Origin: Mesotoga sp. Brook.08.105.5.1
Lineage (GTDB): Bacteria; Thermotogota; Thermotogae; Petrotogales; Kosmotogaceae
DNA length: 64,000 bases
Direction of reading: 5' to 3'
NCBI RefSeq assembly: GCF_002752635.1
Contig: NZ_AYTW01000012.1
Location: 57,226-121,225, forward strand
The stretch's first letter is position 1. Every line of letters begins with the position of its first letter. Below the pieces are notes generated by a model that did no database searches, had not been told where the DNA came from, and worked only from the letters and a program-made list of their open reading frames with translations. Position numbers and translations under genes: made by a program. Positions 44,893 to 55,136 of the stretch are shown piece by piece.

Positions 44893-46581
44893 CTAGTAGA
44901 TCCAGTTCTTTTCTGCTTCCTCCGGAGCGGTTTCCTTCATGTAGTCTGAAAGCTGTGCAAGCCATTCCTGGAGAGCAAGTGCCTTGCTGGGGTCGGCTGG
45001 ACTCCAGCCTTTCCATCCGTGACCCTGGTTCGGGCCGAAATCGAAAGTCATGTCAGAAACCGGGTTCTCCATTTTCTCCATAGCTGCTTTCAAGAGATAT
45101 ACCGCCTCATTGAGGTAGTAGTTGTCCATATCACCAACTGCAACATGCACATCACCGGCTATCTTGGGACCTATCTCTTCCCAGTTTTCCTGAAGAATGT
45201 AGTTGAGATCGTAATTCTTCTTCCAGTAATCGGCAACTTTCTTGTTTATTTCTCCACTTACCTGATCCCAAATCGGCTGAGGGAATCCGTCGGCTCCCAA
45301 AGGACTGTATGTAGCTTCCCAAACTGACCACTGCCCGCCAGATCTGTTGCTCGGTCCAGCAGCCATTTCGAAGTAGTTCTCCTGCTTCACGGTGAAACTG
45401 ATGTTACCATGAGTATCTCTTGCACTCGGTCTTTCGGTCTTTATCCAGCCAAAGTCGGAGTAATAAGCATTGTCATCGTTGTAGATGTTGATCAACTGAT
45501 AATAATTGAAGTCGACTCCATCGGGATACCAGACGTATGTTCTTCCAAAAAAGTCAGGGTAGAAGACTTTCATGGCAAGGGCTTCCCATCCTCCGGTAGA
45601 TCCGCCTGCAAGAATTCTTGCCCATTTCTCGGGAATCATTCTGAACTGGCTTTCGAGATAAGGTATGAGTTCTTCTGTTATTGCAGTCCCGTATGGGCCA
45701 GAGTTCGCCGAGTCGACGGAATAAGACGTGTCGTAGTAAGGAGTGGCATCTCTGAACGATACGGCTATGAATCTTGCATTTCCTTCCTCATTCCAGAACT
45801 TATATACGTCGTTGTTCACTCTAAATCCCACCGGAGCACTGCCTCCAGGGAAGTGTCCCTGATAGTAGATCACCGGATAATACACATCAGGATTGTCGTA
45901 GTAACCTTCGGGGAGAAGGACATTGGCTCCAATATACATATCTTTGCCCCAGAACTCGGAAACAACATCGCTCTTGATCTTTATGTACTTCACCCATTCA
46001 GTATCTGAGTAATTCCCCTGCTGAAGCACCATGCCCGGCTCTAGTTCATAATCGGGCATTATCACTTCTGTGATAGCCAGTTTCACTGTACCGGGATTTG
46101 CCGGATCAAGATAGATCTTCTTGGTCTTGCTTTTTGCATTGCCAACTGATTCCCAGAACCACTGCCCGTCTCCAGTGTCATCGTGCATGAGTATGGTATG
46201 ACCGTCGGCTCTAGCGAAGGTCGTGTAAACATTTACAAAAGCCTGTACAAAGTATTCTCCGGCCGGTAGTTCCGATATCTCAATTGGATAACCTGCCACA
46301 GCCATATCTCCATCTGAGATCTCCACTACCGATTCAGATGTCATATCGAAGACATCCTTTCCCCAGAACGGAACTCCTCTTACATCTGTCTGCAAGCTAG
46401 GTTCTCTAGAAGAATCCTTGCTGACAATTACGAGTACCCGTCCGTTGATCGGTGTCTCTAAACCTAGAGACGCTACTGTATCCAGTGCGTCCTGGCTTAT
46501 TGATACTTCGAAAGTAAGTGAAAACGCTGTAATGCTTATGAAAAGAATTATAAGAAGAGTAAGTATGCTCTTTTTAACCAT
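44893..46581 (-). CDS. Exported alpha/beta-hydrolase (putative esterase)
   Basis: 562 residues with a signal peptide (MVKKSILTLLIILFISITAFS). An N-terminal beta-rich domain of about 200 residues precedes an esterase-D-like alpha/beta-hydrolase. The nucleophile elbow is AGGSTGGWEALAMK (GxSxGG), with catalytic His likely in FGPNQGHGWKGW near the C-terminus and acid in VAVGDMDNYYL. It probably hydrolyses esters outside the cell; the substrate is unknown. Start ATG 46581 has GGAGGTG upstream. Confidence 0.85.
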   Translation of the reverse strand: MVKKSILTLLIILFISITAFSLTFEVSISQDALDTVASLGLETPINGRVLVIVSKDSSREPSLQTDVRGVPFWGKDVFDMTSESVVEISDGDMAVAGYPIEISELPAGEYFVQAFVNVYTTFARADGHTILMHDDTGDGQWFWESVGNAKSKTKKIYLDPANPGTVKLAITEVIMPDYELEPGMVLQQGNYSDTEWVKYIKIKSDVVSEFWGKDMYIGANVLLPEGYYDNPDVYYPVIYYQGHFPGGSAPVGFRVNNDVYKFWNEEGNARFIAVSFRDATPYYDTSYSVDSANSGPYGTAITEELIPYLESQFRMIPEKWARILAGGSTGGWEALAMKVFYPDFFGRTYVWYPDGVDFNYYQLINIYNDDNAYYSDFGWIKTERPSARDTHGNISFTVKQENYFEMAAGPSNRSGGQWSVWEATYSPLGADGFPQPIWDQVSGEINKKVADYWKKNYDLNYILQENWEEIGPKIAGDVHVAVGDMDNYYLNEAVYLLKAAMEKMENPVSDMTFDFGPNQGHGWKGWSPADPSKALALQEWLAQLSDYMKETAPEEAEKNWIY

Positions 46582-46976
46582 ATTTCCCACCTCCATGAGA
46601 ATGTAAGCAATTGTCAAATTCCTCTTGCCTGCTGCAAGTTAGAACAATCAAATAGGATAAATCCAGTTACAAGAATAGTTATCAGGATGCTAGCTCTTCT
46701 AGAAGTTTTTCAGTTAGAAGCAAGGACGACGAGCGCGGAGAGAAAGGCGAGCACCTTTTTCTGAGGAAAGAACAACGTGATTAGAAAAACTAAGACTTCG
46801 AATACCTATACAAACAACTGAACAAGGGTTTAGTTCCATTCTTACCTCCTTTTCTCCGACCACCGTCTGGTAGATCCTTGTTATTATACACTGCCTGAGG
46901 TACTGTCGGAACACTATGCGCGATTATTCACATCATCTTCTGTTTTCCGTTGCTTTACTCGCCTTTAGCCTTACAT

Positions 46977-47216
46977 TCACTGCCTTCTTCCATGACAAAA
47001 ACTATCAAAGTCCTTGAAGTCGATATAGTCGCGAACTCTCTGGAGAGAAGCCCAGATAAAGTCTTCGAAAAGCTTCGCATCATCTTCGCTGTTCAGTTCC
47101 TCAACAACATCTTCTTGCTCCGATGGACGTGTAGCGATGTATCGACTCCCTACTGCCCTGTAATTTGAGTAGAGATTGAAATTAAAAATCCCATTTTCTT
47201 TTGATCTGTAATACAC
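46977..47216 (-). CDS. Small hypothetical protein
   Basis: 79 residues, GTG start at 47216 with GGAGGTG six bases upstream and a perfect TATAAT about 30 bases before the start (near 47250). N-terminal YYRSKENGIFNFNLYSNYRAVGSRYIATRP, then an acidic helix. No family recognised. Support is regulatory rather than by homology. The remainder of the 46582-47587 gap: 46582-46940 shows nothing clear. Confidence 0.5.
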   Translation of the reverse strand: MYYRSKENGIFNFNLYSNYRAVGSRYIATRPSEQEDVVEELNSEDDAKLFEDFIWASLQRVRDYIDFKDFDSFCHGRRQ

Positions 47217-47254
47217 TGCTAACACCTCCTGTAATACAGAACAATTATATCATG

Positions 47255-47515
47255 CTGTGTAACAAGCGTGGTTGGGGGCTGCAGGTAGGGGGTAGGAAAG
47301 AGCAAAGCAACTGGTTATGAGTTGAGGGTTATCCGTTCTCCGAAAGAGCAATCGAGAAAGAGCATTGGCGAGACGTTCGCTTCGCTCACGAGAAGGCGAG
47401 TGAAAACTCAGTCGCTGCTGAAATTAGACGCAAGGCGCCGAAAGAACATCGGCGGACGCAATGCTGCCTTCTGCAGGAGGCGAGGCCGACTACGTCGGGA
47501 AGTTCCCCTCCAGCC
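47255..47515. repeat. Repeat mosaic related to 1990-2960
   Basis: 47263-47345 has GGTTGGGGGCTGCAGGTAGG and GGTAGGAAAGAGCAAAG, matching 2010-2040 and 2130-2160. 47431-47510 (ACATCGGCGGACGCAA, GGAGGCGAGGCCGACTACG) is an inverted near-copy of 2870-2945. Several short hairpins are nested in it. Confidence 0.75.
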
Positions 47516-47587
47516 TAGACCTACAAGTCAAATCGGGTAGAAGTCTCGCTCAACAAAACACTGTATAATTCAGTGTGAGGTGATTGA

Positions 47588-48445
47588 ATGAAGATAGATC
47601 TTAGGTGCATCCCCTGCAATCTGAGCAGTTTGCTACGGATTCTAGACGTTAATAACGCTGGAGAGGAAGAGAAGAAACAGGTTGTTAGAACCTTTCTCAA
47701 AGAGGTTGCGGAGATGGATTGGTCAGATACTCCTATAGATATCGGCAGAAAGGTCGGAGAGGCATTGAAACCTCTCTTTGGCCACCATGACGCTTTCAGT
47801 GACGTCAAGAGACTTTCAAACAGAAGTCTTATGGAAATATACGACGATCTTAAGGAGGAACTCCTCAAGCTTGACGATCCTTTGTTAGGAGCGCTGAAAC
47901 TATCGGTAGCCGGTAATATTATAGATGTTGCTCCTGGTCATAAGATTGACATTCATAAGACAATGAAGGATGCACTGTCGAGACCTTTCGCAATAGATGA
48001 TCTAGAAGAGCTAGCGCAAAGGATACGAAGCACCAACTCGCTTCTCATAGTCGGCGATAACTGCGGCGAAGCTGTTCTCGATAAACTTCTGCTAGAACTC
48101 TCCGGAGTGCCGAACAGCTACTTCTCGGTAAGAACAATACCGGCTCTTAATGACATAACGATGCGAGAGGCCCTTGAAATAGGCATGGACGAAGTAGCAA
48201 CGATAATCGATTCTGGAGCAGATGCACCTGGCGCTCAGGAAAAGACTATGCAGAGAGGTTTTTTCGATGTTTATTCCAGGGCCGATGTAGTAATCTCTAA
48301 AGGACAGGGCAATCTAGAAGGTTTAAGCTCGGCAAAACGCGAGATCTTCTTTTTGCTTATGGCCAAGTGCGATGTAATCGGCAGCTTTCTCGGAGTACCG
48401 AAGGGTTCGTTTGTTGCCTACAGAAAGGCAGAATCGAGGGGATAG
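47588..48445 (+). CDS. DUF89 / ARMT1-like damage-control phosphatase family protein
   Basis: 285 residues. CIPCN at the start (CxxC), the metal-site motif VGDNCGEAVLDK, DSGADAPGA, and VISKGQGNLEGLS identify the DUF89 family, which are metal-dependent phosphatases thought to remove damaged or excess phosphometabolites. The prokaryotic subfamily substrate is open. GAGGTGA before the ATG. The decarboxylase gene begins one base after its stop. Confidence 0.9.
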   Translation: MKIDLRCIPCNLSSLLRILDVNNAGEEEKKQVVRTFLKEVAEMDWSDTPIDIGRKVGEALKPLFGHHDAFSDVKRLSNRSLMEIYDDLKEELLKLDDPLLGALKLSVAGNIIDVAPGHKIDIHKTMKDALSRPFAIDDLEELAQRIRSTNSLLIVGDNCGEAVLDKLLLELSGVPNSYFSVRTIPALNDITMREALEIGMDEVATIIDSGADAPGAQEKTMQRGFFDVYSRADVVISKGQGNLEGLSSAKREIFFLLMAKCDVIGSFLGVPKGSFVAYRKAESRG

Positions 48446-48446
48446 A

Positions 48447-50792
48447 ATGGAGCTGTTCAAGGACTTTCCTGTTCTGGTAGTTGACGATGACTTACTTTCA
48501 GAAAACACTGGGGGGAGAGCGACAAGAGAGATCATAAGAGAGCTTCAGAAGCGAGGTTTTTCAGTCATAGAGTCTTACTCAGGCTACGACTGTAGAATTG
48601 AGTTCATGTCTCATTCAAATGTCAGCTGTGTTTTGCTCGACTGGGATCTTGTGATCAAACCAGATGCTGAGTTTCTAGGCCCGGGAGAGATAATCGAGAT
48701 AATCCGCGGAAGGAATATGCTTATTCCCATATTCCTCATGACTGAGAAACTAAAAGTTATGGAGATTCCTCTCGAAATAATCAGTCAGATCGACGGCTAC
48801 GTTTGGAAGCTCGAAGACAGTCCCTCTTTCATCGCGGGAAGAATTGAGGAAGCAACAGAGCGCTACATGGACGAACTGCAGCCCCCCTTTCTGAAAGAGC
48901 TCATACGATACGTGGATGAATTCAAGTACTCGTGGCACACCCCCGGTCACAGCGGAGGAGAGGCTTTCCTCAAGTCATCTACCGGGAAGATCTTCCATAA
49001 CTTCTTCGGGGAGAACATTTTCAGGAGCGACTTATCCGTTTCGGTGCCGGAACTTGGCTCTCTCCTCGAGCATACAGAAGCCATCGGAGAATCGGAAAAG
49101 TCTGCTGCCAAGATTTTCGGTTCCGACGAGACATATTTTGTGACGAACGGTACCTCAACATCCAACAAGATCGTCTTCCATTATTGTGTGACCCCGGGGG
49201 ACATTGTCCTTATAGATCGGAACTGCCACAAGTCGATTATGCACTCAATAATAATGACAGGTGCGATACCAATCTACCTCACGCCTAGCAGAAACTCTTT
49301 AGGAATTATCGGGCCGATCCATGAAGAGGATTTTGAATGGAGTGAAATCGAAAAGGCAATAAATGAAAGCCCTCTCGTGGAAGACAAAGAGAACTACAGA
49401 ATAAAACTTGCTGTAATCACTAATTCGACATATGACGGCCTCTGTTACAACGCGAAAACCATCCTCGACAAGCTTGAAAAGATTGTGGATTTCGTTCTCT
49501 TCGATGAGGCATGGTACGCCTATGCGAAATTTCATAGAATGTATATGAGCCGCTTCGGAATGTCACCAGACATTGACAGAGAGAAATCTCCGGTGGTCTT
49601 CTCTACGCACTCCACTCATAAGCTACTGGCTGCCTTCTCTCAAGGCTCTATGATACATGTAAAGGACGGTAGAAAAAGGGTAGATCATGGAAGATTCAAC
49701 GAGGCATACATGATGCACATGTCTACTTCGCCTCAATATGCGATCATCGCTTCCCTGGATGTAGCGGCAAAGATGATGGCCGGAAACGCAGGCAAATTCC
49801 TCATTGACGAGACGATTCAGGAGGCAATCATTTTCAGAAAGAAGATGAAGCATCTGAAGGAAGAAATCGAGTCCAAAGAATCAGAGCGAAAGAGACGCTG
49901 GTGGCTCGAGATCTGGCAGCCGGAAAAGGTCTCGATTGGGACAGAAGACGGGCAAAGAAAGACCTTCGATCTCGAAGACATCGATGAATCGATTCTCAAG
50001 GACAGACCTGACTGCTGGTATCTCAAAGCAAACGAAGACTGGCATGGATTCGGAAAGCTTGAGAACGACTACGTTCTTCTCGATCCGATAAAAGTGACCG
50101 TTATGACCCCGGGAATAACGAGACAAGGTCGGATGAGGGATTGGGGAATCCCAGCAACGATAGTCACAACTTTCCTTAGAGACAGGGGAATAGTAGTTGA
50201 GAAATCGGGTCATTACTCATTCCTGATACTCTTCTCCCTCGGGTTGACAAAGGGAAAGTCTGGAACTCTGCTCGCAGAGCTCTTCACTTTCAAGAAGCTC
50301 TTCGATGAGGACGCTCCTCTGGATGATGTATTTCCCGATATCGTCAGAGAGTTCCCAAAGAAATATGGAAAGATGACCCTTCAGGAGCTTTGCAGACAGA
50401 TGCATGAATACCTCCGAAAGGTCAAGATAACCAAGGTCTTGAAGGATGTTTACTCTCGGAATCCCCAGCAGGTTATGCTTCCGTCCAAAGCCTATTCAGA
50501 GTTGGTTAACGGCAATACTGAACTGGTCAGAATCCGTGAGCTGCAGGATAGAATCTCAGCTGTAATGGTCGTTCCTTACCCTCCGGGAATACCCGTGATA
50601 ATGCCTGGCGAGAGATATACAGACGACACGAAGAGAATCATCGAATATCTGAATCTCTCGGAGGAGTTCGACAACAAGTTTCCCGGCTTTGAGAACGAGA
50701 TGCACGGTCTGAAGATGAAGATAGACAGCAACAACAAGAAGAGATACTACACATACTGCTTGAAGGAGATCGAACAGCCAGAAGGCGAATAG
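48447..50792 (+). CDS. Orn/Lys/Arg decarboxylase, PLP-dependent (fold type I)
   Basis: 781 residues. N-terminal wing domain (about 1-130; VLVVDDDLLSENTGGRATREIIRELQKRGF), then the PLP core: TPGHSGGEAFLKS, VTNGTSTSNKIVF, FDEAWYAYAKF, and the Schiff-base lysine in STHSTHKLLAAFSQGSMI; a C-terminal domain ends near EGE. Length best fits the AdiA-type arginine decarboxylase group rather than LdcC, but lysine or ornithine cannot be excluded. It would make agmatine (polyamine route) or give acid resistance. Start ATG at 48447; a longer frame to 48411 overlaps the DUF89 gene. Confidence 0.9.
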   Translation: MELFKDFPVLVVDDDLLSENTGGRATREIIRELQKRGFSVIESYSGYDCRIEFMSHSNVSCVLLDWDLVIKPDAEFLGPGEIIEIIRGRNMLIPIFLMTEKLKVMEIPLEIISQIDGYVWKLEDSPSFIAGRIEEATERYMDELQPPFLKELIRYVDEFKYSWHTPGHSGGEAFLKSSTGKIFHNFFGENIFRSDLSVSVPELGSLLEHTEAIGESEKSAAKIFGSDETYFVTNGTSTSNKIVFHYCVTPGDIVLIDRNCHKSIMHSIIMTGAIPIYLTPSRNSLGIIGPIHEEDFEWSEIEKAINESPLVEDKENYRIKLAVITNSTYDGLCYNAKTILDKLEKIVDFVLFDEAWYAYAKFHRMYMSRFGMSPDIDREKSPVVFSTHSTHKLLAAFSQGSMIHVKDGRKRVDHGRFNEAYMMHMSTSPQYAIIASLDVAAKMMAGNAGKFLIDETIQEAIIFRKKMKHLKEEIESKESERKRRWWLEIWQPEKVSIGTEDGQRKTFDLEDIDESILKDRPDCWYLKANEDWHGFGKLENDYVLLDPIKVTVMTPGITRQGRMRDWGIPATIVTTFLRDRGIVVEKSGHYSFLILFSLGLTKGKSGTLLAELFTFKKLFDEDAPLDDVFPDIVREFPKKYGKMTLQELCRQMHEYLRKVKITKVLKDVYSRNPQQVMLPSKAYSELVNGNTELVRIRELQDRISAVMVVPYPPGIPVIMPGERYTDDTKRIIEYLNLSEEFDNKFPGFENEMHGLKMKIDSNNKKRYYTYCLKEIEQPEGE

Positions 50793-50888
50793 GCGATGAC
50801 ATTCGCTCCTGTAACGCATACACCCCATAAGTAAATACATCTCTTTGGTGCTATAATCCTTTTTATCACTGATTATGAAGGGATCGGC

Positions 50889-51830
50889 GTGTTCCTAGCA
50901 TTTCTGCCTGCTGTCTTCTTTGGATGGACTCTCGGAAGGAATGACGCAGCCAATATATACGGTACAACCGTAACAAGTGGAATTCTTAAATACAGATCAG
51001 CTGCGCTGATCTCAAGTTTTGCTGTGCTTGTTGGAGCTATTCTGGGTGGGGCCGGTGGAATGCAAACTCTCTCCAGCCTCAGCTCTCACACATTGCTCTC
51101 TGCTTCAGTCAACGCAGCGGCAGCGGGAATCTCCGTTCTCTTGCTTAACAGGCTGGGGTTGCCTGTCTCCTCTTCGCAAGCCGTTGTAGGCTCGGTAGTT
51201 GGCATTGGACTTCTGAGTGGAAGCGTTGATTGGCTGGTTGTGTTGAAAATAGTCTCTTGCTGGATAACGACTCCACTTGTAGCGGCGATCGTTGCTCTTT
51301 TCCTGTATAGACTTATTGGTGTCGCCTTCAAAAGAGTACGTTCAATTCTTGTTCAGGACATACTCCTTAAATCACTTGCGGTAATTGTTGGTGGCTTCGG
51401 TTCATTCGCTCTTGGAGCAAATAACGTTGCAAATATCACAGGAACCTTTGCAGATATCATCGGTGTTGAGAAGGCTGTATTGATTGGAGGGCTGAGCATA
51501 TCGGCCGGAGCTATAATGTTCAGCAAGCGAGTTATGTACACGATCGGGACAAAGATAGTCGCCCTCGAATCGTTCGCTTCGGTTATTGCCTTACTGGCAC
51601 AATCATTGACCGTCCTAATTTACGCGTTCATTGGGGTTCCCGTTTCGGTTTCGCAGGCAATAGTCGGAGCGGTTATTGGAGTCGGGCTTGCGAGAGGATC
51701 GAGAAACTTTGATGCAAGGCTCCTAAAGAGAATTGTCTTTGGATGGGTATCTACTCCCGTAATTTCGGGATTGATCTCAGTTGCCCTTTACATTGCTATC
51801 AATTCGATCCTGGCGCTTTTGGGAAGCTGA
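50889..51830 (+). CDS. Inorganic phosphate transporter, PiT family
   Basis: 313 residues, about 9-10 helices, with the internal duplication of PiT: first copy GWTLGRNDAANIYG, second copy FALGANNVANITGTFAD, and the paired SSSQAVVGSVVG and VSQAIVGAVIGVGLARG motifs. GTG start. It probably imports phosphate with H+ or Na+. Short form (bacterial PiT are 300-500). Confidence 0.93.
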   Translation: MFLAFLPAVFFGWTLGRNDAANIYGTTVTSGILKYRSAALISSFAVLVGAILGGAGGMQTLSSLSSHTLLSASVNAAAAGISVLLLNRLGLPVSSSQAVVGSVVGIGLLSGSVDWLVVLKIVSCWITTPLVAAIVALFLYRLIGVAFKRVRSILVQDILLKSLAVIVGGFGSFALGANNVANITGTFADIIGVEKAVLIGGLSISAGAIMFSKRVMYTIGTKIVALESFASVIALLAQSLTVLIYAFIGVPVSVSQAIVGAVIGVGLARGSRNFDARLLKRIVFGWVSTPVISGLISVALYIAINSILALLGS

Positions 51831-52031
51831 GCGCCGTCTCCATTGACGTGACAGCACAGCTGCTTACAGGAGAAGAAGTAGGCCCATAATGTGTATAAGC
51901 AAAACCATACGGAAAACCCGTCAAACCGCCTTCAGCTCATCACGTACTCTCCCAAGTGTTGAATATGGGTCACTAGCTATGATCATCAGAACCTGAAGCC
52001 TTCCCCTTGAAACATCTCAGAAAAACGAATT

Positions 52032-52736
52032 TCAGAATGTCAGCAGGTAGCTCCTGAGGCTTATTGGCTCGACTTTTGCATCGTCATTCATTGACTTTGC
52101 CATAAGGTACATGTGAGATATTACAACTCCCAGATCGATCGAAATGACATCCTCGTAGATCAGTGGAATCTTCTTCCATCCGTGAATTGCTATGCTGTTC
52201 CTGTCGAGAATCTCAAATCTCCAGGGCTGCCTGTTGAATGAAGAAGGCGACATCCTTCCCGCATTCAAAATATCCTTCATACTTTCATCTATGTACTCTG
52301 TCTTGCCAGAAACAATCTCCGCAAACGGCTTTCTATTTGCCTCCCTGAAGAGAAATCTAGAGGCTCTCTCAACAATGTCTCCTTCGCTATTAGCGGGAAA
52401 GCCCACGATTATCATGGACAGGTAGTTTGGCAGTCGGGCCCAGCTAGTGGAGAAACCCTTCAGGGTGAGATTAAGAACTATCTGCTCGCCTTCGAAACCG
52501 AACCGAATCAGATTGGGAGTAGTGAACTCCTTCAGCTTAGCGAGAACGATTCCTGAACCAGACGGAAACTGCGGAGTGAAATACCATTGCAAAGGAGCAT
52601 CCGAGTTAAGAGGAATAATGTCTCCAATAGCAGAATCCACTTGTTTCCTTTGCTCAGGAGACAGTTGCTTTTCCTGGAACTTTCTCTGAGTCACTCTTAG
52701 GCCGATCGCCTTCATGATCTCCTGTTTGTCTAGCAT
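52032..52736 (-). CDS. Nitroreductase family protein
   Basis: 234 residues. FMN-binding pattern appears as AGRMSPSSFNRQPWRFEIL and the C-terminal IDLGVVISHMYLMAKSMNDDAKVEPI. N-terminal about 110 residues are unlike standard nitroreductases and may form a lid. It resembles proteins annotated 'nitroreductase' or 'putative TM nitroreductase'. A good promoter lies upstream. Confidence 0.8.
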   Translation of the reverse strand: MLDKQEIMKAIGLRVTQRKFQEKQLSPEQRKQVDSAIGDIIPLNSDAPLQWYFTPQFPSGSGIVLAKLKEFTTPNLIRFGFEGEQIVLNLTLKGFSTSWARLPNYLSMIIVGFPANSEGDIVERASRFLFREANRKPFAEIVSGKTEYIDESMKDILNAGRMSPSSFNRQPWRFEILDRNSIAIHGWKKIPLIYEDVISIDLGVVISHMYLMAKSMNDDAKVEPISLRSYLLTF

Positions 52737-52756
52737 TCAATCACCTCTTTACATAT

Positions 52757-52785
52757 ATTCTATATAATTTGACAATTAAACTCAA
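52757..52785 (-). promoter_or_regulatory. Promoter of the nitroreductase gene
   Basis: TTGAGT (52785-52780) and TAGAAT (52762-52757) with a 17-base, very AT-rich spacer, about 20 bases before the ATG. Confidence 0.55.
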
Positions 52786-52958
52786 GATTAATCATATTAC
52801 TGGTTTCAATGTGCACAACTGTAACGAAGAGACCAGAGCGCAAATACCTGCATCAAGAGATGCCTGATCCTTCACATTTACCGAAAATAGCAAGCTCTTT
52901 TGGAAAAGAAAAACGCCGGGAACAGAACCCGGCATTTGCATCCTATAACGTGGTTCCG

Positions 52959-53495
52959 CTACAGTCCTTCCCCAAGCTCTCTAGCCCACTCTTTTGCGGT
53001 TTCAACGTACTCTTCAAGCCTTGAAGAAGGTGCCTCGAAGTCAATCTCCTGAATCACTTCGTTACCCTTCAATGCCTTCTTGAGATTCTCAAATGCTGCG
53101 CCGATCATTCCATCATGTGTACAGAATAGAGCTATCTTCTTTCCCTCCAGCTTGTTTTCTGCGAGAAATGTACTTATCGGCGGCGCATAAGTGAGTGCCC
53201 ACACGGGACTGCCTATGATTATAAGATCGTAATTGTCAGGATCAAAGCCATATGGCTCAAGTTCAGGCTTGTTATTCATAGTTACCGACTCGCTTCCCCA
53301 AATGTGTTCCTTGTCAGGATCGTATCCGGGAGTGGTCTCTATTTGCTCGGGATTCTCAACGTGGTGATAATAGGTTCGAGAGAACTCCCCCGTAGGCACC
53401 AGCCGAAGAAGGTCAGCATCGATTGAAGAGGCCATAGCTTCTGCAAGAACCTTTGTGCTTTCATCATATGAGAAATAGACAACGATAGACTTCAT
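52959..53495 (-). CDS. Flavodoxin family protein
   Basis: 178 residues. IVVYFSYDESTKVLAEAMA is the FMN phosphate loop; DPDNYDLIIIGSPVWALTYAPPISTFL is the second FMN contact region; KKIALFCTHDGMIGAAFENL follows. This is the flavodoxin_4-like group of stand-alone flavoproteins. Start ATG 53495 with GGGAGG upstream; the start at 53513 has none. Confidence 0.9.
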   Translation of the reverse strand: MKSIVVYFSYDESTKVLAEAMASSIDADLLRLVPTGEFSRTYYHHVENPEQIETTPGYDPDKEHIWGSESVTMNNKPELEPYGFDPDNYDLIIIGSPVWALTYAPPISTFLAENKLEGKKIALFCTHDGMIGAAFENLKKALKGNEVIQEIDFEAPSSRLEEYVETAKEWARELGEGL

Positions 53496-54243
53496 TCTAT
53501 TACCTCCCTTCAAAGCTATTATAGCTTGACTTAGCGGCGAAATGAAGCTATCTCGATAAGGGAATCTTCTACTCTCCTCCTGAACAAATGAATCGAGAAA
53601 GCATTATGCAATCTACTGGCATTGAGTTTTCAAGATTTGTGTTTTTCTTCAATACAGACTTTTACCGAGGGGCTCATACAGACCTTTTCTAATGCTATAG
53701 CGAAGCGCAACGTCAAAAGCAGCCAACGGCTGACAGCAGCTCGCTGTTCTTCGCATCTCAAAGTTGTCAGTATAGAAGCAGGATAACTGCCGATCTTGCG
53801 CTAAACTTCGCCTGAATAATGACTCGTTATGATAGAGTTTTTGCCTGTGCTTAGAAATAATCGATCGAGCTCCTTCGATACGAAGTATCCTTTAGTAATA
53901 TCATTATTTAGTAGAGGCGGGTTTTCCGGCTACGGATAATCCGCTTTCGGTTTTCCCGTTCACGGAAAATCGGTTTGCGGATTAATACGGCTCCTACAGA
54001 GCGTTTTGTCAATTCCCCAATCTGCTTTCTCCGATCGTCCACTGTTTCGGAATTTGTGCCCACTGTCTGCATTGAATCAAAACAATTAACATTCACACTG
54101 TATTAATCTCTAGACTGAATCGCTTCTTTCTATAGCACAGACAACAAGCACATCACAAGCAACCGATAACAGGATACTGAATCAGCATCTCAGGAAAAAG
54201 CTGAATCGAAGATGCTAGAGAGAATATGAAGCAGGGACGTCGA
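53496..54243. other. Gene-free gap with an imperfect hairpin
   Basis: About 750 bases with no supported gene. At 53941-53980 CCGC...TTTTCC-cgttcac-GGAAAA...GCGG forms an imperfect palindrome, preceded by the palindromic CGGATAATCCG. The remainder shows nothing recognisable. Confidence 0.4.
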
Positions 54244-54786
54244 TCAGTAAGTAGTTCCGATAAGCCTCTCGAACCACTCCCGGCTTATCACTCTGTAGTG
54301 AGGGTGATAACTTCTTTTGTAGTAAGAACTGTGATGTAACAACCGGCCGCTTTCAAGGGCCTCCTTGACTGAAATCGTCGATTCCGGAGTAAAGATACTT
54401 TCGGGCAGAGAGTCCCTGAGAACCGCTTCTATCCTCAGCCACTCAAGCTTCCAGTCCTCGCGCGTCATTGAGGCACCTACCCTTGAACTTGCTACCAAAG
54501 CTCGAAAGAGATCGTCGATCAGAACCTGTCTATTCTTTACAAGAACAAGATTCAGCCTGAAGAAGTTTTCCATATAGCTGACGTCTTGCCAGAGGACCTG
54601 ATCGAACTCTTCGCAGTCGATTTCCTCCGCAAGGTATCTAAGCGCGACGGCCTGGTCTTCCATCAAGTGCTTCGGACCGAACGTGCCTTGATAAAACAGC
54701 TTGTAAAGATCGTCGAGCCTTGCTTCGGGATGCAAATCCAGCTCGTGAGAAGCGAGTTCAACAATTCTATTGTCCATTCGAAACAT
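54244..54786 (-). CDS. Hypothetical protein, soluble, helical
   Basis: 180 residues without signal peptide or membrane helix. Mostly helical; GTFGPKHLMEDQAVALRYLAEEI and the aromatic, histidine-rich HHSSYYKRSYHPHYRVISREWFERL near the C-terminus are distinctive, the latter possibly a nucleotide- or metal-binding patch. I do not recognise the family with certainty. GGGGGAG precedes the ATG. Confidence 0.7.
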   Translation of the reverse strand: MFRMDNRIVELASHELDLHPEARLDDLYKLFYQGTFGPKHLMEDQAVALRYLAEEIDCEEFDQVLWQDVSYMENFFRLNLVLVKNRQVLIDDLFRALVASSRVGASMTREDWKLEWLRIEAVLRDSLPESIFTPESTISVKEALESGRLLHHSSYYKRSYHPHYRVISREWFERLIGTTY

Positions 54787-55020
54787 ACACTCCCCCTCTT
54801 TGATTAACTATTATACAGCTATCAATGCTCGATTCAAAAGCCATCGACCGCTATGATGATGATGACGCTTTGGCAAGAAATAGCTCAAGAACATCTGGAG
54901 AGATCGCCGGAATTTTCTCTGAAGGCCTTATCTCGAGGCTTCATATTTAATTCTCAGAACTGATCAAATAATCGAAGTGGCACGAAGACATCTAACAGGT
55001 AATCGCTGTGAGTTTCAATA

Positions 55021-55046
55021 TAAAAGCCCCCGCAATCCGCGAGGGC
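55021..55046 (-). terminator. Terminator of the pilin-like operon
   Basis: On the minus strand GCCCTCGC-GGATT-GCGGGGGC followed by TTTTA, about 90 bases after the last gene. The rest of 54787-55136 shows nothing else. Confidence 0.8.
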
Positions 55047-55136
55047 CCTCTGGGGGTTAACTGTGGCATATAGTACTAGAAGCTAAGAAGAGAATCTCTT
55101 CTTCCCCAGACCGAAAAAACAATCAATAACTTTATA

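Noticed and set aside
45409..46008. 199-codon plus-strand frame inside the esterase gene
   Set aside because: It is antisense to a well-supported signal-peptide protein with an intact catalytic motif and has no start signals.
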